Shown piece after piece: positions 1 through 8,940 of a stretch of DNA of 64,000 nt. This DNA comes from Candidatus Heimdallarchaeota archaeon B3_Heim (lineage in GTDB: Archaea > Asgardarchaeota > Heimdallarchaeia > Hodarchaeales > Hodarchaeaceae). Each line of letters starts with the position of its first letter. The stretch's first letter is position 1. The stretch covers positions 45,677 through 109,676 of the forward strand of contig NJBF01000006.1 of the NCBI GenBank assembly GCA_003144275.1, written 5' to 3'. Made by a program: the position numbers and the translations under genes. Under the pieces are notes generated by a model. That model was given only the letters and a program-made list of their open reading frames with translations. It was not told the origin of the DNA and did no database searches.

Positions 1-113
1 TCCTCAGAAAGGGCCCCATTCTCTTTGGAGGCTAATTCTTTGTATAATTCCTCCAATTTTTCTTCTAAAAGAATTGCAAAAGATAAAATTGATCCAAATT
101 GTGTTAAAGACAC
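1..113 (-). CDS. ferritin-like/rubrerythrin-family protein, N-terminal fragment (cut by window edge)
   Basis: Reading the minus strand from a GTG at 111-113 gives 37 codons open to the window edge. The peptide begins VSLTQFGSILSFAI and continues LLEEKLEELYKELASK. This is the usual opening helix of rubrerythrin/ferritin-like diiron proteins, where the Glu in the helix is a metal ligand. A purine-rich stretch (GAACTGAGTGGAATAG) lies just upstream. The gene runs beyond base 1, so length, metal ligands and exact subfamily cannot be checked. The plus-strand frame covering the same bases has no protein-like character. The family call rests on a short N-terminus and is tentative. Confidence 0.5.
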   Translation of the reverse strand, partial: MSLTQFGSILSFAILLEEKLEELYKELASKENGALSE

Positions 114-171
114 CTATTCCACTCAGTTCCTTAGTATAAGCCAATCTTTAAAGATAAATTCGATGATAAAT

Positions 172-1623
172 TTATACCCACCGCTCTATTACTACTTTGT
201 AATCTGTATAAAAGCGAACAGAATCTGGGCCTTGTCCATGTAAATCTCCGAAGAATGAATCATTTTTACCACCAAAAGGAAAAGAAGCAGTTGCTGCGGC
301 TACGCCAACATTGACACCAATATTCCCTGCATTTACCCGATATTTGAATTCTCGAGCATAACCACCTTTTTGGGTAAAAATGCTGGCAGCATTTCCATAA
401 TTAGAAGCATTAATAGTTGTTACCGCTGTTTCAAAATCAGGAACATGAATTATACTCATAACTGGTCCAAAAATTTCTTCTTGTGCTAGTGTCATATCAG
501 GAGTTACTTTATCAAAGATAGACGGGCCAATAAAATTTCCAGTTTCATATCCGTCAACCACTAGATTACGACCATCTAACAATAATTCCGCTCCTTCATC
601 TATACCTTTTTTAATCATCCCAAGAATGCGTTCTTTTGATTTTTGGGTTGCTATAGCTCCCATTTGGCTTGCATCATCGAGCCCATAACCCACCTTGAGT
701 TTTCTGGCTGCAGTTAACAATTCTTTTTTCAAAGATTCATAAATATCTCCTACAGCAAGTACAACTGAACCCGCCAGACAACGTTGTCCCGCGCAGCCAT
801 AAAATGAACCCATTATATTCGGGACGGCAGTAGCCAAATTAGCATCAGACATCACGGCAAGGTAATTCTTGGCACCACCTTGAATTTGGACTCTCTTCCC
901 ATGCTTAGTAGATTTCTCATAGATGATTTTTCCTACAGTCGAGGAACCCACAAAAGAAACTCCCTTCACATCAGGATGTTCCATTAAGGCATTAGCTGCA
1001 TCCACACCTCCGTGGACTAGGTTTACAACTCCTTCAGGTAATTCCACTTCTTCCCAAAGTTTAAAAACATAATCCATCGTTAGAGGAGTAGTAGGCGATG
1101 GTTTCACAACCATAGTGTTACCACATGCAATTGCAACTGGTAAAAACCACATAGGAACTAAAAATGGGAAATTAAACGGAGCTAACATTGCAAAAACTCC
1201 GAGAGGTTGGCATTCTGCTGTTTCATCTATACCTGATGAAATATCTTCAACTTTAAATCCTGTCATTAACGAGGGGACACTAAAGGCAAACTCAACGCTC
1301 TCAATTCCTCTCCTAACTTCACCCCTTGCCTCATCTATTGTTTTACCAGCCTCCTTAACAACAAGTTTTGATATCTTTTCAAAATGTTCTTCTAATAAAT
1401 TTTTAAACGTCATCAGGTATCGAGTACGACTAAGGACAGGTGTTTGTCTCCATTCCACATAAGCTGTGGATGCTGCATTGACTGCACGCTTAACATCATC
1501 AGGTGTTGAATCAGGACATTCCGCGAGAACTTCTTGAGTTCCAGGATTTATCACTGGGGTGAATTTCTCAGTTGTAGCTTCGACCCATTCTCCATTAATC
1601 AGATTTCTCAGTTGGGTGGTCAT
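172..1623 (-). CDS. mmsA: methylmalonate/malonate-semialdehyde dehydrogenase (CoA-acylating type)
   Basis: A 483-residue aldehyde dehydrogenase of the MmsA branch. This family oxidises (methyl)malonate semialdehyde to acetyl- or propionyl-CoA with NAD and CoA. Asn151 lies in the FNFP oxyanion motif and the catalytic Cys is Cys282 in GCAGQRCLA. The usual general-base glutamate is replaced in QGGAKN, a hallmark of MmsA. Near the C-terminus, FPFGGKNDSFFGDLHGQG matches the MmsA-specific insertion. ATG at 1623 is preceded by GAGGA about 10 nt upstream. It lies 100 nt downstream of the dihydropyrimidinase gene on the same strand. That suggests it handles malonate semialdehyde from beta-alanine in reductive pyrimidine breakdown, although no beta-ureidopropionase or aminotransferase is visible here. 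Valine or inositol catabolism is an alternative. Confidence 0.88.
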   Translation of the reverse strand: MTTQLRNLINGEWVEATTEKFTPVINPGTQEVLAECPDSTPDDVKRAVNAASTAYVEWRQTPVLSRTRYLMTFKNLLEEHFEKISKLVVKEAGKTIDEARGEVRRGIESVEFAFSVPSLMTGFKVEDISSGIDETAECQPLGVFAMLAPFNFPFLVPMWFLPVAIACGNTMVVKPSPTTPLTMDYVFKLWEEVELPEGVVNLVHGGVDAANALMEHPDVKGVSFVGSSTVGKIIYEKSTKHGKRVQIQGGAKNYLAVMSDANLATAVPNIMGSFYGCAGQRCLAGSVVLAVGDIYESLKKELLTAARKLKVGYGLDDASQMGAIATQKSKERILGMIKKGIDEGAELLLDGRNLVVDGYETGNFIGPSIFDKVTPDMTLAQEEIFGPVMSIIHVPDFETAVTTINASNYGNAASIFTQKGGYAREFKYRVNAGNIGVNVGVAAATASFPFGGKNDSFFGDLHGQGPDSVRFYTDYKVVIERWV

Positions 1624-1723
1624 GGTCTTTCTATTCCTCTTTTTTCTAATAATTTCTTCTAAAGTTATTTCTCATTATTTACTGTAGGCTATTTGATACT
1701 TTTTGAATTGGATGAAAGTTACA

Positions 1724-3112
1724 TTATAAAAAGTTGCCTGAGAAACCTCTTTTCACAAATTTCCCATAACCTTTTTCTCCCACGCATTTTCCTTCCTTTC
1801 CGACGACTTTACCCCTTACAATGGTTAGATAAGGATAACCTTGTAGCTGTTTATCTTGAAAAGGACTCCAATCACAGTTAGTCTCCATTTTTCGATAATC
1901 CACAGTTAAATTAATCTCAGGATCAAAAACAACTAAATCTGCATCGGCTCCGATGTTAAGAGATCCTTTCTGTGGGTACATTCCAAATACTTTGGCTGGA
2001 TTTGTACTTCCAAGCTCAACCATTTTATTGAGAGAAATTTTTCCAGTCCTAACCCCATCGTTATAAAGTAAGGGCATCATCAACTCAGTTCCAGGTAGTC
2101 CAAAAGGTATCTTAGTGAAATCACCGTTCCACATGTTCTTTTGTTCAGTGTTGAATGTGCAGGTATCAGTTCCAATAGTTTGGACTGAACCATCTCGTAA
2201 GCCTGCCCATAATCGTTGTCCATCGGCTTCACTTTTTATCTGAGGACAAGTGGCAAAATAATGGCCGTTATCACCTTTAAAAACATCTTCATTTAATATC
2301 AAGTATTGGGGGCCTGTTTCTGCTATAACATTCACCCCTCGTGCTCTTGCCGCTTTTACTAAATCAGCACCTTCACCTGTAGACATATGCACTATGAACA
2401 AGTGCCCTCCAGTATACTCAGCCCATGTAATGGCTCTCTGAATAGCTTCAGCTTCAATAATGTTAGGTCGGGTGATAACATGGAGCCAAGCACCGTGTTT
2501 CTCCATTTCTTCTTGTGTATGATGTTTAGCAATTAATGAATCCAATAAATCTACTGATTCGGCATGAACTTGAATCATTCCCCCTAGTTTCTTTGTCACC
2601 TCCAGAGCGTCGATAAGGACTGGATCTGTCGTAAGCCAGCCTTCACTCTTATAAATCATGAACATTTTGAATGAGCTAATTCCATCTTTAATTATCTCGG
2701 AAATTTCTTGTCTAGTACTTGCATTCCAATCAGTGATACCTCCATGAAGCGAATAATCTACAAACACTTCCCCGTCAGCTTCAGCTTTCCTACTCTTAAT
2801 GGCATCCTTGAGTGAACTTCCCTTGGCTTGAATAGCAAAGTCAACGACCGTTGTTACTCCACCAGCTGCTGCAGCTCTTGTACCTGTTTCAAAAGAATCT
2901 GCTGAAATTGTACCACTAAAGGGTAGAGAAAGATGTACATGTGCATCTATGAAACCAGGCAAAACAAATTTCTCGGATGCATCTATAATTCTACTTCCAT
3001 TATCAGGTGTCAAATTTCCTATAGTTTGTACTTTACTGTCTTTAATACCAATATCAGCGACATAAGAATCACTGGCTGTGACAATTGTTCCATTCTTTAC
3101 AATTAAATCCAT
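1724..3112 (-). CDS. hydA: dihydropyrimidinase / D-hydantoinase
   Basis: A cyclic amidohydrolase of 462 residues, the usual length. It hydrolyses dihydrouracil or dihydrothymine to the N-carbamoyl amino acid. All binuclear metal ligands are visible: His58 and His60 (DAHVH), the Lys149 expected to be carboxylated (SFKMFM), His183 (QVHAES), His242 (IVHMST) and Asp316 (GTDTCTF). I chose the ATG at 3110-3112 because AAGGAG lies 8 nt upstream; the ATG two codons earlier would leave only 2 nt. It is divergent from the PreA gene, which makes its substrate, and is followed by mmsA on the same strand. Substrate range (hydantoin versus dihydropyrimidine) cannot be read from sequence alone. Confidence 0.88.
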   Translation of the reverse strand: MDLIVKNGTIVTASDSYVADIGIKDSKVQTIGNLTPDNGSRIIDASEKFVLPGFIDAHVHLSLPFSGTISADSFETGTRAAAAGGVTTVVDFAIQAKGSSLKDAIKSRKAEADGEVFVDYSLHGGITDWNASTRQEISEIIKDGISSFKMFMIYKSEGWLTTDPVLIDALEVTKKLGGMIQVHAESVDLLDSLIAKHHTQEEMEKHGAWLHVITRPNIIEAEAIQRAITWAEYTGGHLFIVHMSTGEGADLVKAARARGVNVIAETGPQYLILNEDVFKGDNGHYFATCPQIKSEADGQRLWAGLRDGSVQTIGTDTCTFNTEQKNMWNGDFTKIPFGLPGTELMMPLLYNDGVRTGKISLNKMVELGSTNPAKVFGMYPQKGSLNIGADADLVVFDPEINLTVDYRKMETNCDWSPFQDKQLQGYPYLTIVRGKVVGKEGKCVGEKGYGKFVKRGFSGNFL

Positions 3113-3397
3113 CTTCATAACTCCTTGTCTTATTATTCCAATGATTTTGATAATTGTTGAATTCTCATAATAATAAATAAAGAAAGTAATGATTTGTAGA
3201 GTTTATTCAACCAATCTATAAAAAGAACAGGAAAAATACATTGATTATATTTTTTTCTACCAGTTTTCATATCTGAATAACAATTCTTCTATAAGTAATG
3301 GTACAATTTCAGAGGAATTTTTAATTGAAGAGAAATTTGTCTTGAAGTACTTTTCCTTGTATCTAGATGATACTTTAGGGCTATATTATAGAAGAGC
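3113..3397. promoter_or_regulatory. divergent promoter region between dihydropyrimidinase and PreA genes
   Basis: A 285-base AT-rich gap between two divergent genes of the same pathway, so a shared control region is likely. AT-rich candidate TATA elements are seen on the minus side (around 3165-3185, TTTATTTATTATTA read on the minus strand) and on the plus side (CTATATTATA at 3381-3390). No convincing palindromic operator stands out by eye. Assignments are by inspection only. Confidence 0.35.
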
Positions 3398-4576
3398 GTG
3401 ATATTTTTGCCAGGTTTGAACGTAAATTTTGCTGGTGTCGAGTTTGAGAATCCATTTCTACTGTCCTCTGCACCACCAACGAAAGATGGAACTCAAATTA
3501 AAAGAGCTATCGAATTGGGTTGGGGTGGTGCGGTAACAAAGTCATTACTCCTAGTTCCAGATAAAAATACGAGACCTAGATTAGGATTTCTGAAGTTAGG
3601 CAAACGGATGATAGGAATGAGTAATATTGAAATGGCTACAGAATTGTCTCTAGAACGATGGAAGAAGGAAATAGTTATCGCTAAAACACCTGGTGCTCCG
3701 ATTATAGGATCTATCATGACAGATTCAGATCCAGAAAACTGGGTAAAGCTGACAAAAATAGTTGAAGAAACTGGAGTTGATATGCTTGAATTAAATGTTT
3801 CTTGTCCCCATATGTCTCCTGAAAAACATATGGGCGCCTTAATAGGACAAGATTCAGCATTAATTACTTTAATAACTAAAAATGTTAAAGAAAATTGCTC
3901 AATTCCCGTCATTGTAAAATTAACCCCCAATGTAACTAGTATCCCAGACATGACAATTGCTGCAAAAACTGGTGGTGCAGACGCTATTTCAGCTATCAAT
4001 ACTGTACTATCTCTAATCGGAGTGGATATTGAGACAGGAATACCCAATCCAAGTTCCCAAGGAAAATCCACTTTTGGAGGTTATTCAGGACCTGGTGTAA
4101 GACCCATTGCTCTGAGAGTTGTCGCAGAAATCGCACAAACAACTAATTTACCAATATCAGGAATAGGAGGCGTTGATAGTTGGAAATCAGCTATTGAGTT
4201 CATAATGGTTGGAGCAACAACAGTACAAGTATGCACCGCAATCATGTGGAGAGGTTATAAAATTGTTGAGAATTGGAAAAAGGGATTACAGAGTTTCATG
4301 GAAAGAAAAGGTTATCGTTCTTTAAATGAATTTACAGGTAAATCTTTGCAATTTCTCCATCCTTTTTCAGATTTTAAGACTGAACCGCCCATAAAAGCGA
4401 GAGTAACACATGCAGATAGCTGTAACGGGTGTGGAATTTGTGTGACTTCTTGTGGAGATGGTGCTTATAATGCTATCACATTAGAAGATTCTGATGTAGC
4501 AATTGACGATCAAATTTGTGATGGATGCGGTTTGTGTGTGAATGTTTGCCCTCAAAATGTTATGACTATGGGTTGA
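3398..4576 (+). CDS. preA: dihydropyrimidine dehydrogenase, PreA-type catalytic subunit with 2[4Fe-4S] domain
   Basis: A 392-residue FMN TIM-barrel enzyme of the dihydroorotate/dihydropyrimidine dehydrogenase family, joined to a C-terminal bacterial-type ferredoxin. It reduces uracil or thymine. The NVSC motif with Cys136, followed by PHM, matches the active-site Asn-x-Ser-Cys of mammalian DPD and E. coli PreA. The tail carries two CxxCxxCxxxC clusters (CNGCGICVTSC and CDGCGLCVNVC). GTG at 3398 is used here. A TTG three codons later (3407) is also possible, since GAAGAG lies 9 nt before it. No PreT partner (NAD(P)H/FAD subunit) is next to it, so the electron donor may be a ferredoxin or a distant flavoprotein. 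A hairpin terminator follows. Confidence 0.85.
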   Translation: MIFLPGLNVNFAGVEFENPFLLSSAPPTKDGTQIKRAIELGWGGAVTKSLLLVPDKNTRPRLGFLKLGKRMIGMSNIEMATELSLERWKKEIVIAKTPGAPIIGSIMTDSDPENWVKLTKIVEETGVDMLELNVSCPHMSPEKHMGALIGQDSALITLITKNVKENCSIPVIVKLTPNVTSIPDMTIAAKTGGADAISAINTVLSLIGVDIETGIPNPSSQGKSTFGGYSGPGVRPIALRVVAEIAQTTNLPISGIGGVDSWKSAIEFIMVGATTVQVCTAIMWRGYKIVENWKKGLQSFMERKGYRSLNEFTGKSLQFLHPFSDFKTEPPIKARVTHADSCNGCGICVTSCGDGAYNAITLEDSDVAIDDQICDGCGLCVNVCPQNVMTMG

Positions 4577-4585
4577 TCTCTTGAT

Positions 4586-4632
4586 GAGAAAGAAAAAGCC
4601 ATCTTTCTCTCACTTCTTTTTCTCATCCTTTG
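4586..4632 (+). terminator. hairpin plus T-rich tract after preA
   Basis: An 8-bp perfect stem, GAGAAAGA (4586-4593) with TCTTTCTC (4602-4609), has an 8-nt loop. It begins 9 nt after the preA stop and is followed by a T-rich run. This looks like an intrinsic-type terminator. Confidence 0.5.
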
Positions 4633-4733
4633 CTCCTCTTTTTCAATCAGAGTTGGTATTATTCAAAAATTAGTAGAGGTAGTTTTAATAGGAGATTTCA
4701 CAATAGTTAATTCAAATAACAAGGTGGTTAAAT

Positions 4734-5228
4734 ATGCCTGAAAAAATTATTCAAGGTGAAAGTAAGCTTAAAGTGGGTGATGAAGCCCCAGATTTTGTTC
4801 TCCCAGCACAAGATGGGAAAAAAATTCGTTTGTCAGATTATCGTGGAAAAAAGAATGTAATGTTAGCATTCTATCCTCAAGATTTTACTCCTGTATGTTC
4901 ACATCAGCTTCCTTCTTATAGTAAACAAATCAATAAGTTTGAGGAATTGAATACTCAAGTATTAGCCATTGGAGTGGCCTCAATTCCAGTCCACATTGCA
5001 TGGATTGATTCTTTAGGAGGATTAAACTACCCATTATTGGCAGATTGGGTACCCGCAGGAGATGTAAGCAAAAAATATGATGCATTTATTCCAAAAATCG
5101 GATTTGGTAAAAGGGCGATCTTCATCATTGATAAAGAAGGAATAATTCAGTATATTGATATTCCCCACGAGCTAAATGAAGGGCCCCCAGATGAAGCAAA
5201 GATCTTTGTTGCGTTAAAAAACCTTTAA
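4734..5228 (+). CDS. peroxiredoxin, AhpC/TSA (BCP-like) family
   Basis: A 164-residue thioredoxin-fold peroxidase. The N-terminal [15 protein letters not shown] is typical of the family and the peroxidatic Cys55 lies in [11 protein letters not shown]. Cys55 is the only cysteine, so the resolving thiol must come from another molecule (1-Cys mechanism). It reduces hydroperoxides in the cytoplasm. ATG at 4734 is preceded by AAGGTGG. It stands alone between preA and the oppositely oriented amidohydrolase gene, with a T-rich stretch (about 5236-5265) after its stop. BCP and AhpC1 subgroups cannot be told apart with confidence. Confidence 0.85.
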   Translation: MPEKIIQGESKLKVGDEAPDFVLPAQDGKKIRLSDYRGKKNVMLAFYPQDFTPVCSHQLPSYSKQINKFEELNTQVLAIGVASIPVHIAWIDSLGGLNYPLLADWVPAGDVSKKYDAFIPKIGFGKRAIFIIDKEGIIQYIDIPHELNEGPPDEAKIFVALKNL

Positions 5229-5235
5229 AGCTAAG

Positions 5236-5265
5236 AATTTTTCCCTTCTTCTTTTTTCTGTTTTA
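5236..5265 (+). terminator. T-rich termination region after peroxiredoxin
   Basis: Runs of T (5238-5242 and 5252-5257) follow the peroxiredoxin stop, before a convergent gene. Oligo-T tracts terminate archaeal RNA polymerase. No strong stem was seen. Confidence 0.4.
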
Positions 5266-5299
5266 TTATAGCTGTTTTATTTGTGTGAAACTGCCCGTC

Positions 5300-6652
5300 T
5301 TAGAGTGGAACGACTCTTGGTGTTAAATCCAATCTATCCCATAATTTGATAGCCGAATCTTTCGATTGTTGACTGACTTGACTAGCATCAAGGGAAGTAT
5401 GGATACCATTTTTAACTATCGTTTTCCCATTCACGACTACTCGCTTGATATCTCTTCGTGAAAACGAACCGTATACCATATGTCCGTACACATTTCCTTC
5501 GTGTATGGGGGTAGGTAAAGCAGAGGTATCTAAAATGACAAAATCTCCTTTTTTACCCACTTCAATTGATCCAATTTGATCCTTTAACCCTATTGCCTGT
5601 GCAGCATTAATCGTGATCATTTGAACTACCTGTAAGGGTGTGGGAACCTGACTCGGATTTAGGTGATTCAACTTATGCATAAGATAGGCTGTTCGCATAT
5701 TCTCAATTGCATCGTAAATGAATCCATCATTCCCTACACCGATGTTTATCCCCTTTTCCAGCATCTCAGGTAATTGAGCAACACCAACCGCGTTAAGTTC
5801 ATTACTCTTCGGATTATGGGCAACATTTGTATTTGTTTCAGCAATTAGGTCAATTTCACGTTGATTAATATGTACAGCATGAGCGAGAGCTGTTCTTGAT
5901 CCAAGGAATCCTTCATCATATAGCCGCTCTACTGTACGTTTTCCATATCTCTCAAGATTGTGTTGAAGGTCAACGAGTCCTTCAGAAGTATGAATTGTCC
6001 TAAAAGAATTTGTCTTATCAGCATATTCAACCGTTTTATGCATCAATTCATCTGATACTGTGAAAGATGCGTGCAAACAATAAATACCATAAACAAGCGT
6101 TTTTTCAGGATTATTTTGAGAGATGAATCTGCGATTTTCCTCTAATCCTCTTCTCCCTTCTTCTTGAGATCGTCGTTCAGTTTGTTCAAAACAAACTGCT
6201 CCTCGTGTGCCAACGTCTTGTGTGGCTTTACTGATTCGATCAAGTGATCCTTCAATAGCATTTGGGCCAGAATAAGTATCTAAGTAAGCAGTAACTCCAT
6301 TTAATGCTAATTCATATACTGCATACAATGTAGATGTATAAGCATCTTCTAATGTGAGAGCTTCATCCATGGGCCACCAAATTCGTTGTAAATTCTGAGT
6401 AAAATCGGTAGGGGGTAAAATGTTCATTGGTGCGCCCCTAAGTAACGCTGAATACAAGTGTGTATGAGCACAGATAAATCCAGGAAAAATCACCTGATTT
6501 TTACAGTCTAATATCTCATCAGCTTTTTCTTTGATCTCTTTGTCAATTCTGACGATTTCTCCTCCCTCAACTAATACATCCATGGGTAATTTTATTTCGT
6601 TATCTGCATTCATGGTTACAACTAAACCATTTTTTAGTAATAGACTTTCCAT
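5300..6652 (-). CDS. ssnA: SsnA-like amidohydrolase (putative purine/pyrimidine deaminase family)
   Basis: A 450-residue metal-dependent hydrolase of the SsnA/TrzA/AtzA group, which deaminates amino-substituted bases and related rings. Metal and catalytic residues visible are His63 and His65 (AHTHLYSAL), His221 with Glu224 (HTSEG), His258/His261 (LAHAVH) and Asp309 (GVGNDGF). The stretch from FICAHTHLYSALLRG to IWWPMDEAL resembles E. coli SsnA, a protein of the purine-degradation locus. I chose the ATG at 6650-6652 because GGAG lies 8 nt upstream. A 36-codon upstream extension lacks a ribosome site and family similarity. Its position beside pyrimidine genes fits a nucleobase deaminase, but the substrate is not known. 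Confidence 0.72.
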   Translation of the reverse strand: MESLLLKNGLVVTMNADNEIKLPMDVLVEGGEIVRIDKEIKEKADEILDCKNQVIFPGFICAHTHLYSALLRGAPMNILPPTDFTQNLQRIWWPMDEALTLEDAYTSTLYAVYELALNGVTAYLDTYSGPNAIEGSLDRISKATQDVGTRGAVCFEQTERRSQEEGRRGLEENRRFISQNNPEKTLVYGIYCLHASFTVSDELMHKTVEYADKTNSFRTIHTSEGLVDLQHNLERYGKRTVERLYDEGFLGSRTALAHAVHINQREIDLIAETNTNVAHNPKSNELNAVGVAQLPEMLEKGINIGVGNDGFIYDAIENMRTAYLMHKLNHLNPSQVPTPLQVVQMITINAAQAIGLKDQIGSIEVGKKGDFVILDTSALPTPIHEGNVYGHMVYGSFSRRDIKRVVVNGKTIVKNGIHTSLDASQVSQQSKDSAIKLWDRLDLTPRVVPL

Positions 6653-6973
6653 CTTTATATCTCCGCAAAATATTTGTTTGGAATTATCCACATCGAATTT
6701 CTTACTATGCTTTGCGATATGAGGGTTAAAAGAATTAAACATTGTGGAGAAAAGATTCATCGAAAAATCAAAGAAAATTTCTTATTTGGTGCAATAATTC
6801 ATCATTCATGCTCCTGAGAGTATTCATTGAAGGATTTTTCAGAATGTATTTTTATAAGGTATCTCACGTTCTCTCAAAGGATAGGAGATATAAAGGTAAT
6901 ATTGTGATGAATGATACATTGTCGAACAAGAATTACGATTGAAATAAATGATTAAATGTTATGAGGACATATT

Positions 6974-8419
6974 ATGATAAAAATTAGACATTTCGCTCTA
7001 CTTCTTTCTTTCACATTAGCCTTTTCTTTCCTATTTCTAATGGTTGAAGGAAAGGAAACAACTTATGGAACTAATTTCAGATTTTCAAATGAATTTTCAT
7101 CTCAAGACGCTTTCAAATCATTAAATCAGATCTATTCAAGTTACCCGAGTCATACTGATATTCCCAAAGCAAATTTTACGGGTACATATAATGTAACACT
7201 GTTTGTCAATCCCGATAATGCTGAAGAGGTTATTTTTCGTTATCTGTCAAGTGCTCAATCGTCAGTATTTGTATCCATGTATACTATCAGCAGACCTGAT
7301 TTTAATCAAACACTTATTGACTTGAAAACTTCAAATCCCTCAATTAATATTAGTGTATTAATCTCAGATCGAAGAGTTGGTAGTACTGAGAACAGGGATA
7401 CCGCAGCAGCTGCTCAATCTCTTGTTGATACTGGAATACCCGTTTTTTCCTCAACTACAGACGATGACAAAGTTGATGGGTTTTATCATGCAAAATATTG
7501 GATTATCGACGGAAAGCACGTCTTTGTATATTCGGGAAATTGGAGTCCCCGCAGTGTTACACCTTATGAGGAAACATTCAGTTCTTCAGAAGGGAATCGA
7601 GATATGGGAATCGCGGTGCATGATGCTCCAGACATTGCTCAGTTTTTTAAAAATGAAGTATGGGAAAAAGATGTTGCGGTTGCAAATGTTTGGTCAACAA
7701 CAGCGATCAAAGCCAGTTTAAATAAATTTAATTCTTCTAAAGTTTCACTAAAGATTAATTCTCCCCAACTTTACTCTCCAATTTTTAATTCAACCAATAT
7801 TATGGGAGAGATGACATTATCTCCGATGTTTACTCCTGATAATGCATTAGATATTCACAAAGCATGGATAGATAGTGCTACATCTACCATTGAGATTCAA
7901 AATCAATATATTACCCAATTTGATGATAATGTACCTTGGGATGATGATCCTTCTCCCCTGGTTCGTTCCCTAGTAAATGCTCATAATAGAGGCGTTCAGA
8001 TTCGTATCCAGGTGAACGAGGACAGTGATTCAGATGATATTTCAGAATATCTTGCCAATAAAGGTATTGAGGTAAAATGGATGGGTAATTCATCTAGTAG
8101 CACTGATGGGTGGTTATCAGATACCCACAATAAACTGCTCATAATTGATGGAGAGGCGACTTTACTCTCATCTATAAATTTTGGTGAAAATGGTTTCACA
8201 AATAATCGTGAAGCAGGAATGGTAATCCAAAATACAAATGTAGCGAATTATTACTTATCAATATTTGATGCAGATTGGATAGATGGAGAAATTCCTCCCT
8301 ATGTTGTCATTACAGATACTACAACAACAACCGAAGAGCCGATTACTTCTCCCTATTCTTGGATTGCAGTTTTAATTTCATTTTTCTCAATTAAAATCAT
8401 TCGGAGGCAAAAAAAATAG
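6974..8419 (+). CDS. secreted/membrane-anchored phospholipase D-like protein
   Basis: A 481-residue protein of the PLD superfamily with two HKD motifs: His172-Lys174-Asp179 (HAKYWIIDG) and His385-Lys387-Asp392 (HNKLLIIDG). Such enzymes cleave phosphodiesters, for example in lipids or nucleic acids. Residues 1-25 form a hydrophobic signal peptide, so the protein is exported. The C-terminus has a Thr-rich linker (TTTTTEEP), a hydrophobic segment (WIAVLISFFSI) and a basic tail (RRQKK). That layout is like archaeal and Asgard C-terminal surface-anchor signals. Asn-x-Ser/Thr sites are frequent, fitting glycosylation. GAGG lies 7 nt before the ATG. The true substrate is unknown. Confidence 0.8.
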   Translation: MIKIRHFALLLSFTLAFSFLFLMVEGKETTYGTNFRFSNEFSSQDAFKSLNQIYSSYPSHTDIPKANFTGTYNVTLFVNPDNAEEVIFRYLSSAQSSVFVSMYTISRPDFNQTLIDLKTSNPSINISVLISDRRVGSTENRDTAAAAQSLVDTGIPVFSSTTDDDKVDGFYHAKYWIIDGKHVFVYSGNWSPRSVTPYEETFSSSEGNRDMGIAVHDAPDIAQFFKNEVWEKDVAVANVWSTTAIKASLNKFNSSKVSLKINSPQLYSPIFNSTNIMGEMTLSPMFTPDNALDIHKAWIDSATSTIEIQNQYITQFDDNVPWDDDPSPLVRSLVNAHNRGVQIRIQVNEDSDSDDISEYLANKGIEVKWMGNSSSSTDGWLSDTHNKLLIIDGEATLLSSINFGENGFTNNREAGMVIQNTNVANYYLSIFDADWIDGEIPPYVVITDTTTTTEEPITSPYSWIAVLISFFSIKIIRRQKK

Positions 8420-8466
8420 CCAATGCAAAGTTTAAACTGTCTACTTGGGATAAAGGAGAACTATTC

Positions 8467-8655
8467 ATGCAGGAACTGGCATCTAATCTAGATAGTCCTA
8501 TAGAAACGCGCGATGCAAAACAAGTGATCGATTTACCTAAAGGAAAAATAACTTTTCACCCCGATGATCGAGGTTTTGCCTTTATTACTGCTAAAGGTGT
8601 TGAAGAAAAGACCATCGAAGTAATAGACAGAATTAAGGAAAGATTCCTTGATTAA
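8467..8655 (+). CDS. small protein of unknown function (62 aa)
   Basis: I do not recognise this 62-residue protein. It is supported as a gene by a strong ribosome site, AAAGGAG, 8 nt before the ATG, and by its position 47 nt after the PLD-like gene on the same strand. The sequence has a mixed N-terminus, a likely beta-hairpin (KGKITFHPDD, GFAFITAKG) and a charged C-terminal helix (KTIEVIDRIKERF). There is no signal peptide, cysteine pair or membrane segment. It may be co-transcribed with the PLD-like gene. Confidence 0.6.
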   Translation: MQELASNLDSPIETRDAKQVIDLPKGKITFHPDDRGFAFITAKGVEEKTIEVIDRIKERFLD

Positions 8656-8671
8656 GAGGTCTCCCCTGATT

Positions 8672-8712
8672 ATAAAAAAAAGAAAAAAACAGATGAAATA
8701 AGCAGCTTATTT
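8672..8712 (-). terminator. hairpin plus T-tract overlapping the histone stop codon
   Basis: On the minus strand a perfect 7-bp stem, AAATAAG and CTTATTT (8696-8702 with 8706-8712, 3-nt loop), includes the TAA stop codon at 8707-8709. Two T-runs of 7 and 8 follow (8674-8689). This is a strong terminator-like structure. Confidence 0.6.
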
Positions 8713-8910
8713 ATCAGCCGCTAATTTAACATCGTTTTCTTTAACAGTTTTTCGACCAGAGTGTCGAGCAATTTCAACTGCGTATTTAGCTAAATCCATA
8801 CTGTATTCAGTAAGGACCTCATTTAGTCTGCTGATAGCTTTCGCGGAAACACGACGAGCACCAGCTGTACGAATTAATTTTTCAATTCTTGCGCTAGCAA
8901 ATCCTGCCAT
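8707..8910 (-). CDS. archaeal histone (HMf-type)
   Basis: A 67-residue single histone fold, the standard archaeal length. It starts MAGFASARIEKLIRTAGARRVS and ends KTVKENDVKLAADK, with the central helix EVLTEYSMDLAKYAVEIARHSGRK and the typical RHSGRKTV loop. It forms dimers that wrap DNA into nucleosome-like particles. There is no N-terminal tail. I chose the ATG at 8908-8910, which has GGTGA about 8 nt upstream. A start 7 codons earlier is open but adds a basic stretch not usual for the family. A TATA-like element at 8985-8992 and an inverted repeat at 8941-8964 lie upstream. Confidence 0.93.
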   Translation of the reverse strand: MAGFASARIEKLIRTAGARRVSAKAISRLNEVLTEYSMDLAKYAVEIARHSGRKTVKENDVKLAADK

Positions 8911-8940
8911 TTTTATTTCACCTTTTCTCAATAAAATATT

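Noticed and set aside
25..243. 72-codon plus-strand open frame at the window start
   Set aside because: It overlaps the end of mmsA and the ferritin-like fragment in antisense, and its composition is not protein-like.
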